Source: Bacteroidota bacterium (GTDB lineage: Bacteria > Bacteroidota > Bacteroidia > Flavobacteriales > Flavobacteriaceae). From it: a stretch of DNA of 46,505 bases. Where the stretch lies: positions 1 through 46,505 of the forward strand of contig JAKQJQ010000300.1 of assembly GCA_029561105.1 (NCBI GenBank), written 5' to 3'. A program made the position numbers and the translations under genes. Under the pieces are notes generated by a model that did no database searches, was not told the DNA's origin, and was given only the letters and a program-made list of their open reading frames with translations. Positions 17,460 to 25,625 of the stretch are shown piece after piece. Numbering within the stretch: position 1 is the first letter of the stretch; each line of letters starts with the position of its first letter.

Positions 17460-18203
17460 ATGCGTTTTATAAAAAAAATATTGTCAAAACCATCCCGTTC
17501 CAATGAGGACGGGATTTTTTTTAACGATATTACAGAAATACTGAGCTTTAAGCCTGACAACCTTGATTTTTACAAAAAAGCGTTTACGCACCGCTCGGCC
17601 AATAAGGTCGACGAGAAAGGCAACCCTATCAATTATGAGCGGCTTGAATTTCTCGGTGACGCCATGTTGAGTTCGGTAATCGCCGCTCATCTTTTTAACA
17701 AAGCTCCGGCGGGAGATGAAGGTTACCTCACCAAGATGCGTTCAAAAATTGTCAGTCGCGAACACCTTAACGAACTCGGTCGGGATCTAAAACTTATTGG
17801 TTTTATAGAAAGCAAGGTTCCCACGACACATTTTGGAGAAAACATCCATGGCAATGTGTTTGAAGCCCTTATTGGTGCCATTTACCTCGACAAAGGATAC
17901 ACGTATTGTGAAAAATTCATTCAGAAGCGCGTCATCATTCCCTACGTAGACATCGCTCGTCTTGAGGGAAAAGTTATCAGTTACAAAAGCTTATTGATTG
18001 AGTGGTGCCAAAAAGAAAAAAAGACTTTCCATTACGACGTATTCGAAGATAACAGCATCACCGGAGAGCGTCTTTTTGGCGTAAAACTTAGTATCAATGC
18101 AAAAGTGGTGGCCAAATCGAGAGCAGCCTCTAAAAAAAAGGCCGAGGAAATTGCGTCCAAACGCGCCTATTTTGCGTTTCAGGAAAAAATAAACGCTAAA
18201 TAA
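17460..18203 (+). CDS. rnc: ribonuclease III
   Basis: RNase III cuts double-stranded RNA, including rRNA precursors. The protein has 247 residues. The catalytic signature NYERLEFLGDAML gives E63 and D67; HGNVFEALIGAIYLD supplies E135, with N132 where many enzymes have Asp. The C-terminal double-strand RNA-binding domain begins near SYKSLLIEWCQ and contains AKSRAASKKKAEEIASKRA. I keep the start at 17460, directly after fabF, because I recall the MRxIKK...EDGIFF opening as conserved in relatives. A striking terminator-like hairpin lies inside codons 11-21. Confidence 0.95.
   Translation: MRFIKKILSKPSRSNEDGIFFNDITEILSFKPDNLDFYKKAFTHRSANKVDEKGNPINYERLEFLGDAMLSSVIAAHLFNKAPAGDEGYLTKMRSKIVSREHLNELGRDLKLIGFIESKVPTTHFGENIHGNVFEALIGAIYLDKGYTYCEKFIQKRVIIPYVDIARLEGKVISYKSLLIEWCQKEKKTFHYDVFEDNSITGERLFGVKLSINAKVVAKSRAASKKKAEEIASKRAYFAFQEKINAK
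17492..17522 (+). terminator. terminator-like hairpin inside the rnc coding region
   Basis: ATCCCGT (17492-17498) and ACGGGAT (17509-17515) form a perfect 7-bp stem followed by a run of eight T (17515-17522). It covers rnc codons for SRSNEDGIFF. By sequence it is as good as the true terminators in this window. Translating ribosomes would cover it, so it could act as a translation-dependent attenuator. Confidence 0.6.
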
Positions 18204-18317
18204 TTGCAAATTCTCAAAACTATAACGATTTCGTTGCCGAATTAGGGATAACTTCTTGATTTTGCTGTTTAATCTTCGCGCTTTAATGTTTATCTTTACG
18301 GCTTATTACAACCCTAA

Positions 18318-18806
18318 ATGGCCGTATTAAAGTTGCATCTTGAGGATTTTGATGAAGTCGATTACCAGTTGATCGCCATCCATTCTACTTTAGAAGACTA
18401 TCGCCTGGCCTATTTCATCAATAAAAGTTTACCGATTCGCCTGGAAAAAAAACCAGATGAAGTGAGTGTCAAAATAAAAGAAGGCGAAGCTTTTTTTTCG
18501 AAGTTTTTTTTCGACGACCTGAGCAATGATATCCAGTGGACGCTGATTCCCAATAAAAATGAAATCACCATCAGACGTAAAAGTACCGGGCAAAACCTAT
18601 TCCTGGACACCGATGTTGAAATTGCCACCAAAGTCTACTTACTGTCAGAGCTCAAAAAAGTAGATTACTTTCTAAAAATAGAGAACAATATCGACACTTT
18701 CGAGATAGACTTGATACTCAAATCGTTAAAAACAATAGAGCGGATTTCAACTGTTTACGCAGTAGAACCCGAAAAAATAAAATCAAAAAACAATTTAATT
18801 TTTTAA
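18318..18806 (+). CDS. IPExxxVDY family protein
   Basis: This 162-residue protein of unknown function matches the Flavobacteriia family found between rnc and pyk. The name motif appears near residues 111-119 as LSELKKVDY, so the Ile-Pro of the family name are Leu-Ser here while Glu and Val-Asp-Tyr are kept. There is no signal peptide or membrane segment. The pyk start is 2 bases after its stop, so the two are translated from one message. A weak -7 (TATCTTTA at 18291-18298) precedes it. Confidence 0.85.
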   Translation: MAVLKLHLEDFDEVDYQLIAIHSTLEDYRLAYFINKSLPIRLEKKPDEVSVKIKEGEAFFSKFFFDDLSNDIQWTLIPNKNEITIRRKSTGQNLFLDTDVEIATKVYLLSELKKVDYFLKIENNIDTFEIDLILKSLKTIERISTVYAVEPEKIKSKNNLIF

Positions 18807-18808
18807 TA

Positions 18809-20239
18809 ATGCCAACAAACAAAAAAACTAAAATTGTAGCCACGCTAGGTCCTGCCTGTAGTCAACGGGAAGTTTTAAAAGCCATGATCGATGCAGGCGT
18901 AAGTGTCTTCAGGGTCAACTTTTCGCATGCCGATTACGAAGATGTGAAATCAAAAATAGACATGATCCGAAGCCTTAATGACGAATTCGGATACACCACC
19001 GCAATCCTCGGCGATTTGCAAGGTCCAAAATTGCGCGTCGGCGTAATGAAAGAGGACGTCGTAGTTCACGATGGTGATTTGATTACTTTCCAGACTGCCG
19101 AAGATGTTCCCGGAACCGCCCAACGCGTTTACATGAACTACAAAGAATTTCCAAAAGATGTGAATCCCGGAGAAAGAATCCTGCTCGACGATGGCAAACT
19201 CATTTTTGAAGCGGTAGAAACCAACAAGAAAACCGAAGTAGTGTGCCGTGTAATCCAAGGCGGACCGTTAAAGTCTAAAAAAGGCGTCAACCTGCCCAAT
19301 ACCAAGGTTTCCTTGCCGGCTTTAACCAAAAAAGACATCAAAGACGCCTTGTTTGCCATTGAGCAAAAGGTTGATTGGATTGCACTTTCGTTCGTAAGGA
19401 CTTCTGAGGATTTGATAGAACTGCAAGACCTGATTGCCAAACACTCCGATCACAAAATTCCGATCATTGCCAAGATAGAAAAACCAGAAGGCGTTGCCAA
19501 TATCGATAAAATCGTGGCATTCTGTGACGGATTGATGGTAGCACGCGGCGATTTGGGCGTTGAAGTCCCTGCACACGAAGTCCCGCTCATTCAAAAGAAA
19601 CTCGTGAACCGTGCCAAAACCGCGCGTATTCCGGTTATCATTGCTACGCAGATGATGGAAACTATGATTACCAGTCTTACGCCAACGCGCGCCGAGGTAA
19701 ACGACGTCGCCAACTCGGTCATGGACGGCGCCGATGCGGTGATGCTTTCGGGTGAAACCTCAGTCGGGAATTATCCGGTCCAGGTGATTGAAAAAATGAC
19801 ACAGATTATTGAAGCGGTAGAAGATTCTCCGTTAATTCAAGTACCTCAAAACACGCCGCAGGTTCGTACCAAACGTTTCATCACCAAATCGATCTGCCAC
19901 CACGCAGCGATGATGGCCAACGTAATCAAAGCCAAGGCAATTTGTACGCTCACCAACAGTGGGTACACGGCCTTCCAGATTTCGGCTTGGCGTCCGCAGG
20001 CGCATATTTTGGTCTTTACTTCAAACAAACGCATCCTCACGCAACTCAATTTGCTTTGGGGTGTAAAATCGTTTTACTACGACAAATTTGTAAGTACCGA
20101 TGATACCGTAACCGACATCAACCAAATGGCGCGCGATAAAAATTTCGTAGACAAAGGCGATTTCTTAATCAACCTGGCTGCAATGCCTGTAGCCGACAAA
20201 GGAATGGTAAATACACTACGGGTTTCGGAAATTGAATAA
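18809..20239 (+). CDS. pyk: pyruvate kinase
   Basis: Pyruvate kinase converts phosphoenolpyruvate and ADP to pyruvate and ATP. It is 476 residues. Key motifs are KIVATLGPA and FRVNFSHA at the N terminus, the catalytic signature IIAKIEKPEGV (the Lys that polarises the substrate), MVARGDLGVE (metal Glu/Asp), and PTRAEVNDVANSVMDGADAV. The C-terminal domain is the usual regulatory fold. It is translationally linked to the IPExxxVDY gene. Confidence 0.97.
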   Translation: MPTNKKTKIVATLGPACSQREVLKAMIDAGVSVFRVNFSHADYEDVKSKIDMIRSLNDEFGYTTAILGDLQGPKLRVGVMKEDVVVHDGDLITFQTAEDVPGTAQRVYMNYKEFPKDVNPGERILLDDGKLIFEAVETNKKTEVVCRVIQGGPLKSKKGVNLPNTKVSLPALTKKDIKDALFAIEQKVDWIALSFVRTSEDLIELQDLIAKHSDHKIPIIAKIEKPEGVANIDKIVAFCDGLMVARGDLGVEVPAHEVPLIQKKLVNRAKTARIPVIIATQMMETMITSLTPTRAEVNDVANSVMDGADAVMLSGETSVGNYPVQVIEKMTQIIEAVEDSPLIQVPQNTPQVRTKRFITKSICHHAAMMANVIKAKAICTLTNSGYTAFQISAWRPQAHILVFTSNKRILTQLNLLWGVKSFYYDKFVSTDDTVTDINQMARDKNFVDKGDFLINLAAMPVADKGMVNTLRVSEIE

Positions 20240-20244
20240 CCAAC

Positions 20245-20275
20245 TTTGTTTTTATCCCGAAAACCGCTATTTTCG
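20245..20275 (+). promoter_or_regulatory. promoter of the BI-1-like gene
   Basis: TTTG (20245-20248), a 19-base spacer and TATTTTCG (20268-20275) lie between the pyk stop and the next start. The -7 differs from consensus by one base (TTCG for TTTG). Confidence 0.5.
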
Positions 20276-20298
20276 AATCAACTTTAAAACGAAATTCC

Positions 20299-20988
20299 AT
20301 GGAAGAACACAACATGATGGTCATCGACGCACCCGATTTTGAAAAAGCGGTGTTTTACAGAAAAACATACCTGCACGTGGCTTTGGCCTTACTTGCTTTC
20401 ATTTTCGTAGAATCTATCCTGCTGATGACAGTGCCAGGCGATGTAATTTTATGGATGATTAGCGGCAAATTCATCTGGTTGTTCCTCATTGGCTTGTTTT
20501 GGCTAGGCTCGACTGTTTCAGACAAACTGGCTTTTGACCCTTCACGTGAAAAACAATACCTGGGCTTGGGATTCTACGTCTTGCTTGAAGCCATTATCTT
20601 TTTGCCCATGATTGCGATTGCTACCGCCTATTCGGGAGGTGGCGATTTGGTGATGCAAGCAGCGATTATCACCTTGTTTATGTTTACGGGTTTAACCGCA
20701 GTGGTGTTCTTTACAAGGACTGACTTTTCATTTCTCCGAACCGTAATTGTGGTAGGAGGCTTAGTGTCTTTAGGAACAATAGTCGCGGGCGCCATTTTTG
20801 GGTTCGACCTCGGACTTTGGTTTTCTGTCGGGATGGTGGTGCTCGCTTCGGCAAGTATACTTTATCAAACCGATCGGATTAAATCCCAATACAACACCAA
20901 TCAATATGTAGGCGCGTCCTTGCAGATTTTCGCATCCGTGATGCTACTGTTCTGGTATATCCTTCGCATTCTGATGAGCAGAAAGTAA
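20299..20988 (+). CDS. Bax inhibitor-1/YccA family membrane protein
   Basis: This 229-residue integral membrane protein has about seven hydrophobic helices. It resembles the Bax inhibitor-1 (TMBIM) family of ion-leak or protease-interacting channels. FTGLTAVVFFTRTDFSF and LYQTDRIKSQY followed by a final helix match the family layout. No catalytic residues are expected. It is followed by a strong terminator and is probably a single-gene unit. The exact role in bacteria is unclear. Confidence 0.8.
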   Translation: MEEHNMMVIDAPDFEKAVFYRKTYLHVALALLAFIFVESILLMTVPGDVILWMISGKFIWLFLIGLFWLGSTVSDKLAFDPSREKQYLGLGFYVLLEAIIFLPMIAIATAYSGGGDLVMQAAIITLFMFTGLTAVVFFTRTDFSFLRTVIVVGGLVSLGTIVAGAIFGFDLGLWFSVGMVVLASASILYQTDRIKSQYNTNQYVGASLQIFASVMLLFWYILRILMSRK

Positions 20989-20992
20989 AATA

Positions 20993-21020
20993 CAAACCGA
21001 CCTTAGCGTCGGTTTTTTTA
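20993..21020 (+). terminator. terminator after the BI-1-like gene
   Basis: AACCGAC pairs with GTCGGTT around CTTAGC and is followed by T7. It lies just beyond the stop of the convergent dinB gene. Confidence 0.9.
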
Positions 21021-21023
21021 TTT

Positions 21024-22106
21024 CTAAAAATCAAACTTCAATTGCACCACCACCGATTTCTTGACTTCTGTATTGAGATTGCTCAGCGAAATTCCCAACA
21101 ACCGCACCGAATCCTTAAGCCTATCCTGATACAAGAGCTCTTTTACTGTGTCGTAGAGCAACGCTTTATCTGAAATGAAATATGGCAACGTCTTGCTGCG
21201 TGTTTGCAGCGTAAAATCGCTGTATTTGATTTTGAGTGTAACGGTTTTACCGGCGATGTTGTATTTACTAAGGCGTCTTTCGAGTTCGGCCGCGATGCGT
21301 TCGAGCTTTTCAAGCATGAAGATTTCTGAAGATAGATTTTCGTTAAAAGTGTGTTCGGCAGCGACCGATTTGGCCACGCGTTCTGATTTGACCTCACTAT
21401 TGTGGATTCCGCGCACTACATAATAGTAATAGATTCCCGATTTCCCGAAGTGCTTTTCGAGGAATTCGAGCGATTTGATTTTGAGATCAAGCCCTGTGAA
21501 AATACCCAGCTGGTACATCTTTTCGGTGGTAACTTTACCCACACCGTAAAATTTCCTGATGGGCAAATCTTCCAAAAATTGAAGTACCTCGTCTGGATTC
21601 ACTGTTTTCTGTCCGTTGGGTTTGTTATAGTCAGACGCGACTTTGGCGATGAATTTATTGATGGAGATTCCTGCCGACGCTGTAAGTCCCAATTCGTCGA
21701 AAATACGCTGCCGAATTTCCCTGGCAATCAAAGTAGCGCTCGGGTTACCCTTTTTGTTTTCGGTGACGTCGAGATAGGCTTCATCGAGTGAAAGCGGCTC
21801 GACCTTATCGGTGTAATCGTAAAATATCTTGCGAATCTGGTTGGAGATTTCCTTGTAGCGATCAAACCGCGGCCGAACAAAAATTAATTCTGGACAATTT
21901 TTCTTGGCAAGGTATCCGCTAATGGCGCTCCTGACCCCGAATTTCCGCGCTTCATAACTCGCCGCCGAAACCACGCCGCGTGTCTCGCCACCACCTACTG
22001 CGATAGGTTTCCCGCGCAGTTCGGGATTATCCAATTGCTCTACCGACGCATAAAACGCGTCCATGTCAACATGGATAATTTTTCGGGTAGGTGCAAGTTC
22101 CTGCAT
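21024..22106 (-). CDS. dinB: DNA polymerase IV (Y family)
   Basis: This error-prone polymerase copies past DNA lesions. I start at the ATG at 22106, giving 360 residues; the frame is open further upstream but that extension overlaps the divergent gene and is not polymerase-like. Metal ligands are D14 (HVDMDAFYASVE) and the Asp-Glu of PLSLDEAYLDVT. Tyr19 sits at the steric-gate position where E. coli has Phe. Helix-hairpin-helix sequence is seen around FYGVGKVTTEKM. The C terminus VQLKFDF looks like a beta-clamp-binding peptide. Confidence 0.94.
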   Translation of the reverse strand: MQELAPTRKIIHVDMDAFYASVEQLDNPELRGKPIAVGGGETRGVVSAASYEARKFGVRSAISGYLAKKNCPELIFVRPRFDRYKEISNQIRKIFYDYTDKVEPLSLDEAYLDVTENKKGNPSATLIAREIRQRIFDELGLTASAGISINKFIAKVASDYNKPNGQKTVNPDEVLQFLEDLPIRKFYGVGKVTTEKMYQLGIFTGLDLKIKSLEFLEKHFGKSGIYYYYVVRGIHNSEVKSERVAKSVAAEHTFNENLSSEIFMLEKLERIAAELERRLSKYNIAGKTVTLKIKYSDFTLQTRSKTLPYFISDKALLYDTVKELLYQDRLKDSVRLLGISLSNLNTEVKKSVVVQLKFDF

Positions 22107-22110
22107 CTGG

Positions 22111-22133
22111 CAAAAATAAATATAATACCTTTG
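22111..22133. promoter_or_regulatory. divergent -7 elements of dinB and the CYTH gene
   Basis: On the minus strand TATTTTTG (22118-22111) ends only 4 bases before the dinB ATG, so the dinB transcript would be leaderless or nearly so. On the plus strand TACCTTTG (22126-22133) lies 25 bases before the CYTH start. Neither has a clear TTG at -33. Confidence 0.55.
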
Positions 22134-22158
22134 GAAAACTTCCCAATAAAGATAACAA

Positions 22159-22626
22159 ATGTTAGAAATTGAACGCAAATTCCTGGTCACCTCTGATGCT
22201 TTCATCGCGCAAGCGTTTGCCAAAAACCAAATTGCACAAGGTTACCTGAACTCACATCCCGAACGAACCGTTCGCGTGAGGATTAAAGGCGAAAGTGGCT
22301 TTTTGACCATCAAAGGAAAAGGAGATGCGAGCGGAACGACCCGTTTTGAATGGGAAACCGAAATTTCACTTACAGAAGCCAGACCACTGCTGGCTTTATG
22401 CGAAAGAGGCGTCATCCAGAAAACGCGTTACGAAGTGCAATGGGGAAAACACAACTTTGAAGTAGATGTCTTCTCTGGGGAAAACCAAGGGCTGATCATT
22501 GCCGAAATTGAACTCTCGGCTGCCGATGAAGTTTTTGAAAAACCCCATTGGTTGGGCAATGAAGTGACCAATGATGCCCGGTATTACAATGCGTATTTGA
22601 GCCAGAATCCTTACAATGCCTGGTAG
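22159..22626 (+). CDS. CYTH domain protein
   Basis: This 155-residue protein is a triphosphate tunnel metalloenzyme. The N-terminal ExExK signature is EIERKFL (E3, E5, K7), and alternating Arg/Lys/Glu strands (TVRVRIKG, FLTIKGKG, FEWETEIS, RYEVQWG, EVDVFSG, IAEIEL) line the tunnel. Such proteins hydrolyse inorganic triphosphate or other triphosphates; substrate cannot be told here. It is divergent from dinB and convergent with rlpA, with only 2 bases between the stops. Confidence 0.9.
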   Translation: MLEIERKFLVTSDAFIAQAFAKNQIAQGYLNSHPERTVRVRIKGESGFLTIKGKGDASGTTRFEWETEISLTEARPLLALCERGVIQKTRYEVQWGKHNFEVDVFSGENQGLIIAEIELSAADEVFEKPHWLGNEVTNDARYYNAYLSQNPYNAW

Positions 22627-22628
22627 CG

Positions 22629-23219
22629 TTAATCCATCACCTCAATCTTTACATTCATTGATCCGCTGTTTTTATTGGAGGCGATTTCCATAAATGCTCG
22701 GTTGGTGAGGTCTATCTCTCGACCACGGCTAAAAGGACCGCGATCAATAACCTCCACGATTACTGACTTGCCGTTGTCTTCATTGGTAATTCTCAAAACC
22801 GTTCCGAAGGGCAGTTTACGATGCGCCGCCGTGTAGCCTTTATTGCTAAACTTTCTACCGCTCGCAGTACGTTTCCCGTTGAATTTATTGTGATAGTAAG
22901 AAGCGTGTACATTTTTCTTATACAGCCTGAATTTACCTTTGATGGCAATCACCGAATCATTGAAGATGATTTCTGGCTCTACCACGGCTGTTGCTTTTAC
23001 CGTGTCCTTTGCAGCAGAAGGCTTGAGTTTATCTGTTAAGGATTTGAGATTCTCCGGAACGGCTGTTTTGGTTTTTTCGACCGCTGTTGTTTTATCTGTA
23101 GTGACCTGTTTGGCTGCGCTGCGTTCGGATTCAGACCGAACCGTTTTGTCTTTGCCCTTGGCCTGGCCGTAACCAGCCGCCGAAAAAACCAGCAGGATTA
23201 ACAATATCGCTCTTCTCAT
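22629..23219 (-). CDS. rlpA: RlpA-like double-psi beta-barrel protein
   Basis: This exported 196-residue protein has a signal peptide (MRRAILLILLVFSAAGYGQA), a Lys/Thr/Ser-rich linker (about 21-100) and a C-terminal RlpA barrel. The barrel shows ASYYHNKFNGKRTASG, YTAAHRKLPFGTVLRITN and VEVIDRGPFSRGREIDLTNRAF, with the Asp of the lytic transglycosylase-like site. It probably acts on peptidoglycan at septa. There is no SPOR domain, and no lipobox cysteine is visible, so it is likely periplasmic. Confidence 0.9.
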   Translation of the reverse strand: MRRAILLILLVFSAAGYGQAKGKDKTVRSESERSAAKQVTTDKTTAVEKTKTAVPENLKSLTDKLKPSAAKDTVKATAVVEPEIIFNDSVIAIKGKFRLYKKNVHASYYHNKFNGKRTASGRKFSNKGYTAAHRKLPFGTVLRITNEDNGKSVIVEVIDRGPFSRGREIDLTNRAFMEIASNKNSGSMNVKIEVMD

Positions 23220-23264
23220 TGTTTGTTTGTTTAGTTGAGCCGGGTTTACATATTCCGTACCCGA

Positions 23265-23289
23265 TAAAAAAAGCCCTTTTCAGGACTTG
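23265..23289 (-). terminator. terminator after the four-helix membrane protein gene
   Basis: On the minus strand AAGTCC pairs with GGGCTT (one G-U) around TGAAAA, followed by T7. The stem is short but the T run is strong. Confidence 0.6.
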
Positions 23290-23293
23290 GGAA

Positions 23294-23716
23294 TTAAAAC
23301 CAGAGTGACCAGGGAATGCGGCTCAATATCAACAGCAGACCGATGGTATAAAAAACGCCGATGGCTTTGAATTTGGATTTACTGTCTGCAGCTTTTTTGT
23401 GCTTTGACCAACCGATGGTAATCAATACAATGGCAATCAGATTAACCAACGGGTGCTCTAGTGAGGTGAGCCGCAGCATTTTGTCGCTCATTTGCCCAAA
23501 CGCTGCCATACCCAGTGGAGATACGAAATACACCAACAGCCCGAAAACGAGTTGGATATGTGTGGCAATTAAACCGAACAAGGCTATTTTGCGATCTTTT
23601 GCAGTGAATTCCCTCCCAGAAGACATGCCCGTTAATGCGTTCACTACGGCTATTACCAATATAAAAAGGGCGAGATACGCCCAGCCAGAGTGGGCTTTTT
23701 GAATAAATTCGTACAT
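23294..23716 (-). CDS. small four-helix membrane protein, possibly cytochrome b-like
   Basis: This 140-residue protein has four hydrophobic segments. Histidines lie at or near helix ends: H9 (KAHSGW), one in ATHIQLVFG and one in LEHPLVN. That pattern would fit heme b ligation as in small cytochrome b or DUF420-like proteins. I recall Flavobacteria homologues being annotated inconsistently, so no function is assigned. A -7 element TATATTTG (23744-23737) lies upstream and a terminator follows, so it is a single-gene unit. Confidence 0.65.
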   Translation of the reverse strand: MYEFIQKAHSGWAYLALFILVIAVVNALTGMSSGREFTAKDRKIALFGLIATHIQLVFGLLVYFVSPLGMAAFGQMSDKMLRLTSLEHPLVNLIAIVLITIGWSKHKKAADSKSKFKAIGVFYTIGLLLILSRIPWSLWF

Positions 23717-23736
23717 GGATTTAATTTTTTGAATCT

Positions 23737-23744
23737 CAAATATA
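23737..23744 (-). promoter_or_regulatory. -7 element of the four-helix membrane protein gene
   Basis: TATATTTG on the minus strand, 20 bases before the start codon. No TTG at -33 was found. Confidence 0.5.
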
Positions 23745-23774
23745 AGAAAAAAAGGATTAAAACCGGGTTAGTTT

Positions 23775-25418
23775 TTACTTGCTTTTGAGGAACTCAGACA
23801 ATAAGAAAGTAGTTGAGCTGTCGTGTTTGGCAATTTTACCCGAATGGATTTCGTCTAAGACCGCGCTTGCGAGTTGCTTGCCCAGCTCTACGCCCCATTG
23901 GTCATAACTGAAGATATTCCAGATGATTCCTTGCACGAAAATCTTATGCTCGTATAGCGCAATCAAAGAACCCAAAGATTCGGGTGTGAGTTTTTGTATG
24001 AGCAAAGTGTTTGTGGGCTTATTCCCGGTGAAAACCTTGAATGGCAATAAATATTCTGCCTGCGCTTTAGGCAAGTCCTGCGCGTCAAATTCTGTTTGGA
24101 CCTGCACCTCGGTTTTGCCGTTGAGCAACGCCTCGGTTTGGGCAAAGAAGTTCGACATCAATTTATCGTGGTGGTCTTTGTTACCATACAGCGGCTTTAC
24201 AAAACCAATAAAGTCGGCAGGAATTAACTTGGTTCCCTGATGGATCAATTGAAAAAATGCGTGCTGCGAATTGGTTCCGGGTTCGCCCCAAATAATGGTT
24301 CCCGTTTGGTAGTTGACCGGTTTGCCATCTCGTCCGATACTTTTGCCATTGCTTTCCATAATGCCTTGCTGCAAATACGGCGCGAGCTTCTGTAAATACT
24401 GGGTGTACGGGATAAGCGCTTCACTTTCGGCACCAAAGAAATTGTTGTACCAAACGCTGAGCAGCGCCAGGATTACCGGAATATTTTTGTCGAACTTTTC
24501 GGTTTTGAAATGCTCGTCCATTTGGTTGGCACCTTTGAGCAGGTTGTCGAAATTGTCGAATCCGACCGCTAAGCTTATCGATAAGCCAACGGCGCTCCAA
24601 AGCGAAAATCGTCCGCCAACCCAATCCCACATTGGGAAAATGTTTTCGGCGTCTATCCCGAAAGCCGTTACGTTTTTGATGTTGGTAGATACCGCGACAA
24701 AATGTTTGGCCACGTCTTCTTGCCCGGCCGATTGCAAAAACCACGTACGAACCGTTTGGGCATTGCTAAGTGTTTCCTGCGTGGTAAAAGTTTTGGAGGC
24801 AACTACAAATAAAGTCGTTTCGGGATTGAGTTTTTTGATGATTTCATTGACATGGTCACCATCTATGTTGGATATGAAGTAGACATTGAGGTGGTTTTTA
24901 TAGTATTGCAACGCTTCTACCACCATTGCAGGGCCCAAATCAGACCCTCCAATCCCGATATTGACCACATCGGTGAACGGTTTCCCGGTATAACCTTTCC
25001 TTGCGCCACTTTCAACCTCGGCGGTGAATTGTTGGATTTTGCGCTTGACTTCAAAGATTTCGGGCATGACATTTTTACCGTCTACGGCAATGTTTGCCGT
25101 TTCGGGCGCGCGCAAGGCTGTGTGCAAAACCGAGCGGTTTTCTGTCTGGTTGATGGCAGTTCCAGAAAAATATTGTGCGATGGCTTCTTTGAGTTGAACT
25201 TCATCGGCGAGCTGTAAAAGCAAATCGAGGGTTTCACCGGTAATGATATTTTTAGAATAATCTACCACGAAATCATTCCATTGGATGTGCAACTTTTGTG
25301 TTCTTTCCTGATCGTTTTCAAACAGGGTTTTCATAGACACATTTTGCATCGTCATGAAGTGCAATAAGAGCTTATGCCAGGCTGAAGTGGTAGTGGGATT
25401 GATTTGCGATAAAGCCAT
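23775..25418 (-). CDS. pgi: glucose-6-phosphate isomerase
   Basis: Pgi interconverts glucose-6-phosphate and fructose-6-phosphate. At 547 residues it has the length of the long bacterial form. Signatures include NIGIGGSDLGP, VASKTFTTQETLSNA, GGRFSLWSAVGLS (sugar-phosphate site with the catalytic Glu-His region downstream in GTNSQHAFFQLIHQGT) and the C-terminal IFSYDQWGVELGKQLA with the catalytic Lys. Its promoter lies directly next to repeat element D. Confidence 0.97.
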   Translation of the reverse strand: MALSQINPTTTSAWHKLLLHFMTMQNVSMKTLFENDQERTQKLHIQWNDFVVDYSKNIITGETLDLLLQLADEVQLKEAIAQYFSGTAINQTENRSVLHTALRAPETANIAVDGKNVMPEIFEVKRKIQQFTAEVESGARKGYTGKPFTDVVNIGIGGSDLGPAMVVEALQYYKNHLNVYFISNIDGDHVNEIIKKLNPETTLFVVASKTFTTQETLSNAQTVRTWFLQSAGQEDVAKHFVAVSTNIKNVTAFGIDAENIFPMWDWVGGRFSLWSAVGLSISLAVGFDNFDNLLKGANQMDEHFKTEKFDKNIPVILALLSVWYNNFFGAESEALIPYTQYLQKLAPYLQQGIMESNGKSIGRDGKPVNYQTGTIIWGEPGTNSQHAFFQLIHQGTKLIPADFIGFVKPLYGNKDHHDKLMSNFFAQTEALLNGKTEVQVQTEFDAQDLPKAQAEYLLPFKVFTGNKPTNTLLIQKLTPESLGSLIALYEHKIFVQGIIWNIFSYDQWGVELGKQLASAVLDEIHSGKIAKHDSSTTFLLSEFLKSK

Positions 25419-25437
25419 TTTCTTGGGTTTTGGAAGC

Positions 25438-25472
25438 CAAATTTACGACTTTGTTTGTAAAGAAAACGCAAA
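25438..25472 (-). promoter_or_regulatory. pgi promoter
   Basis: TTTG (25472-25469) and TAAATTTG (25445-25438) on the minus strand are separated by 23 bases, at the upper limit of normal spacing. The element D boundary is 4 bases upstream of the TTTG. Confidence 0.5.
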
Positions 25473-25476
25473 GTTT

Positions 25477-25625
25477 TAGCCCGGATGGCAGCGAAAACGT
25501 TGTAGGAAAGCGGGATTTTATTTTTTAGGCGAAAAGAGCGACCAACCGGAAGCCCCTTTTTGACTTTTAAAATAATTCCTGCTGACAAAACGTTGCAGCG
25601 CACAGCCGGACCAGCTTCAAAAAAA
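25477..25625. repeat. intergenic hairpin element, copy D
   Basis: This is the longest copy (149 bp). One end reads TAGCCCGGATGGCAGCG; the other is AGCCGGACCAGCTTC followed by seven A. The AGCTTC end directly abuts the TAA stop of the M23 gene. Inner AACGTT words near both ends can pair. The centre is more diverged than in copies A-C, and its hairpin is less clear. The element separates the M23 stop from the pgi promoter. Confidence 0.65.

Noticed and set aside
22107..22223. Upstream extension of dinB
   Set aside because: It would overlap the CYTH gene and its promoter and precedes the conserved polymerase N terminus.
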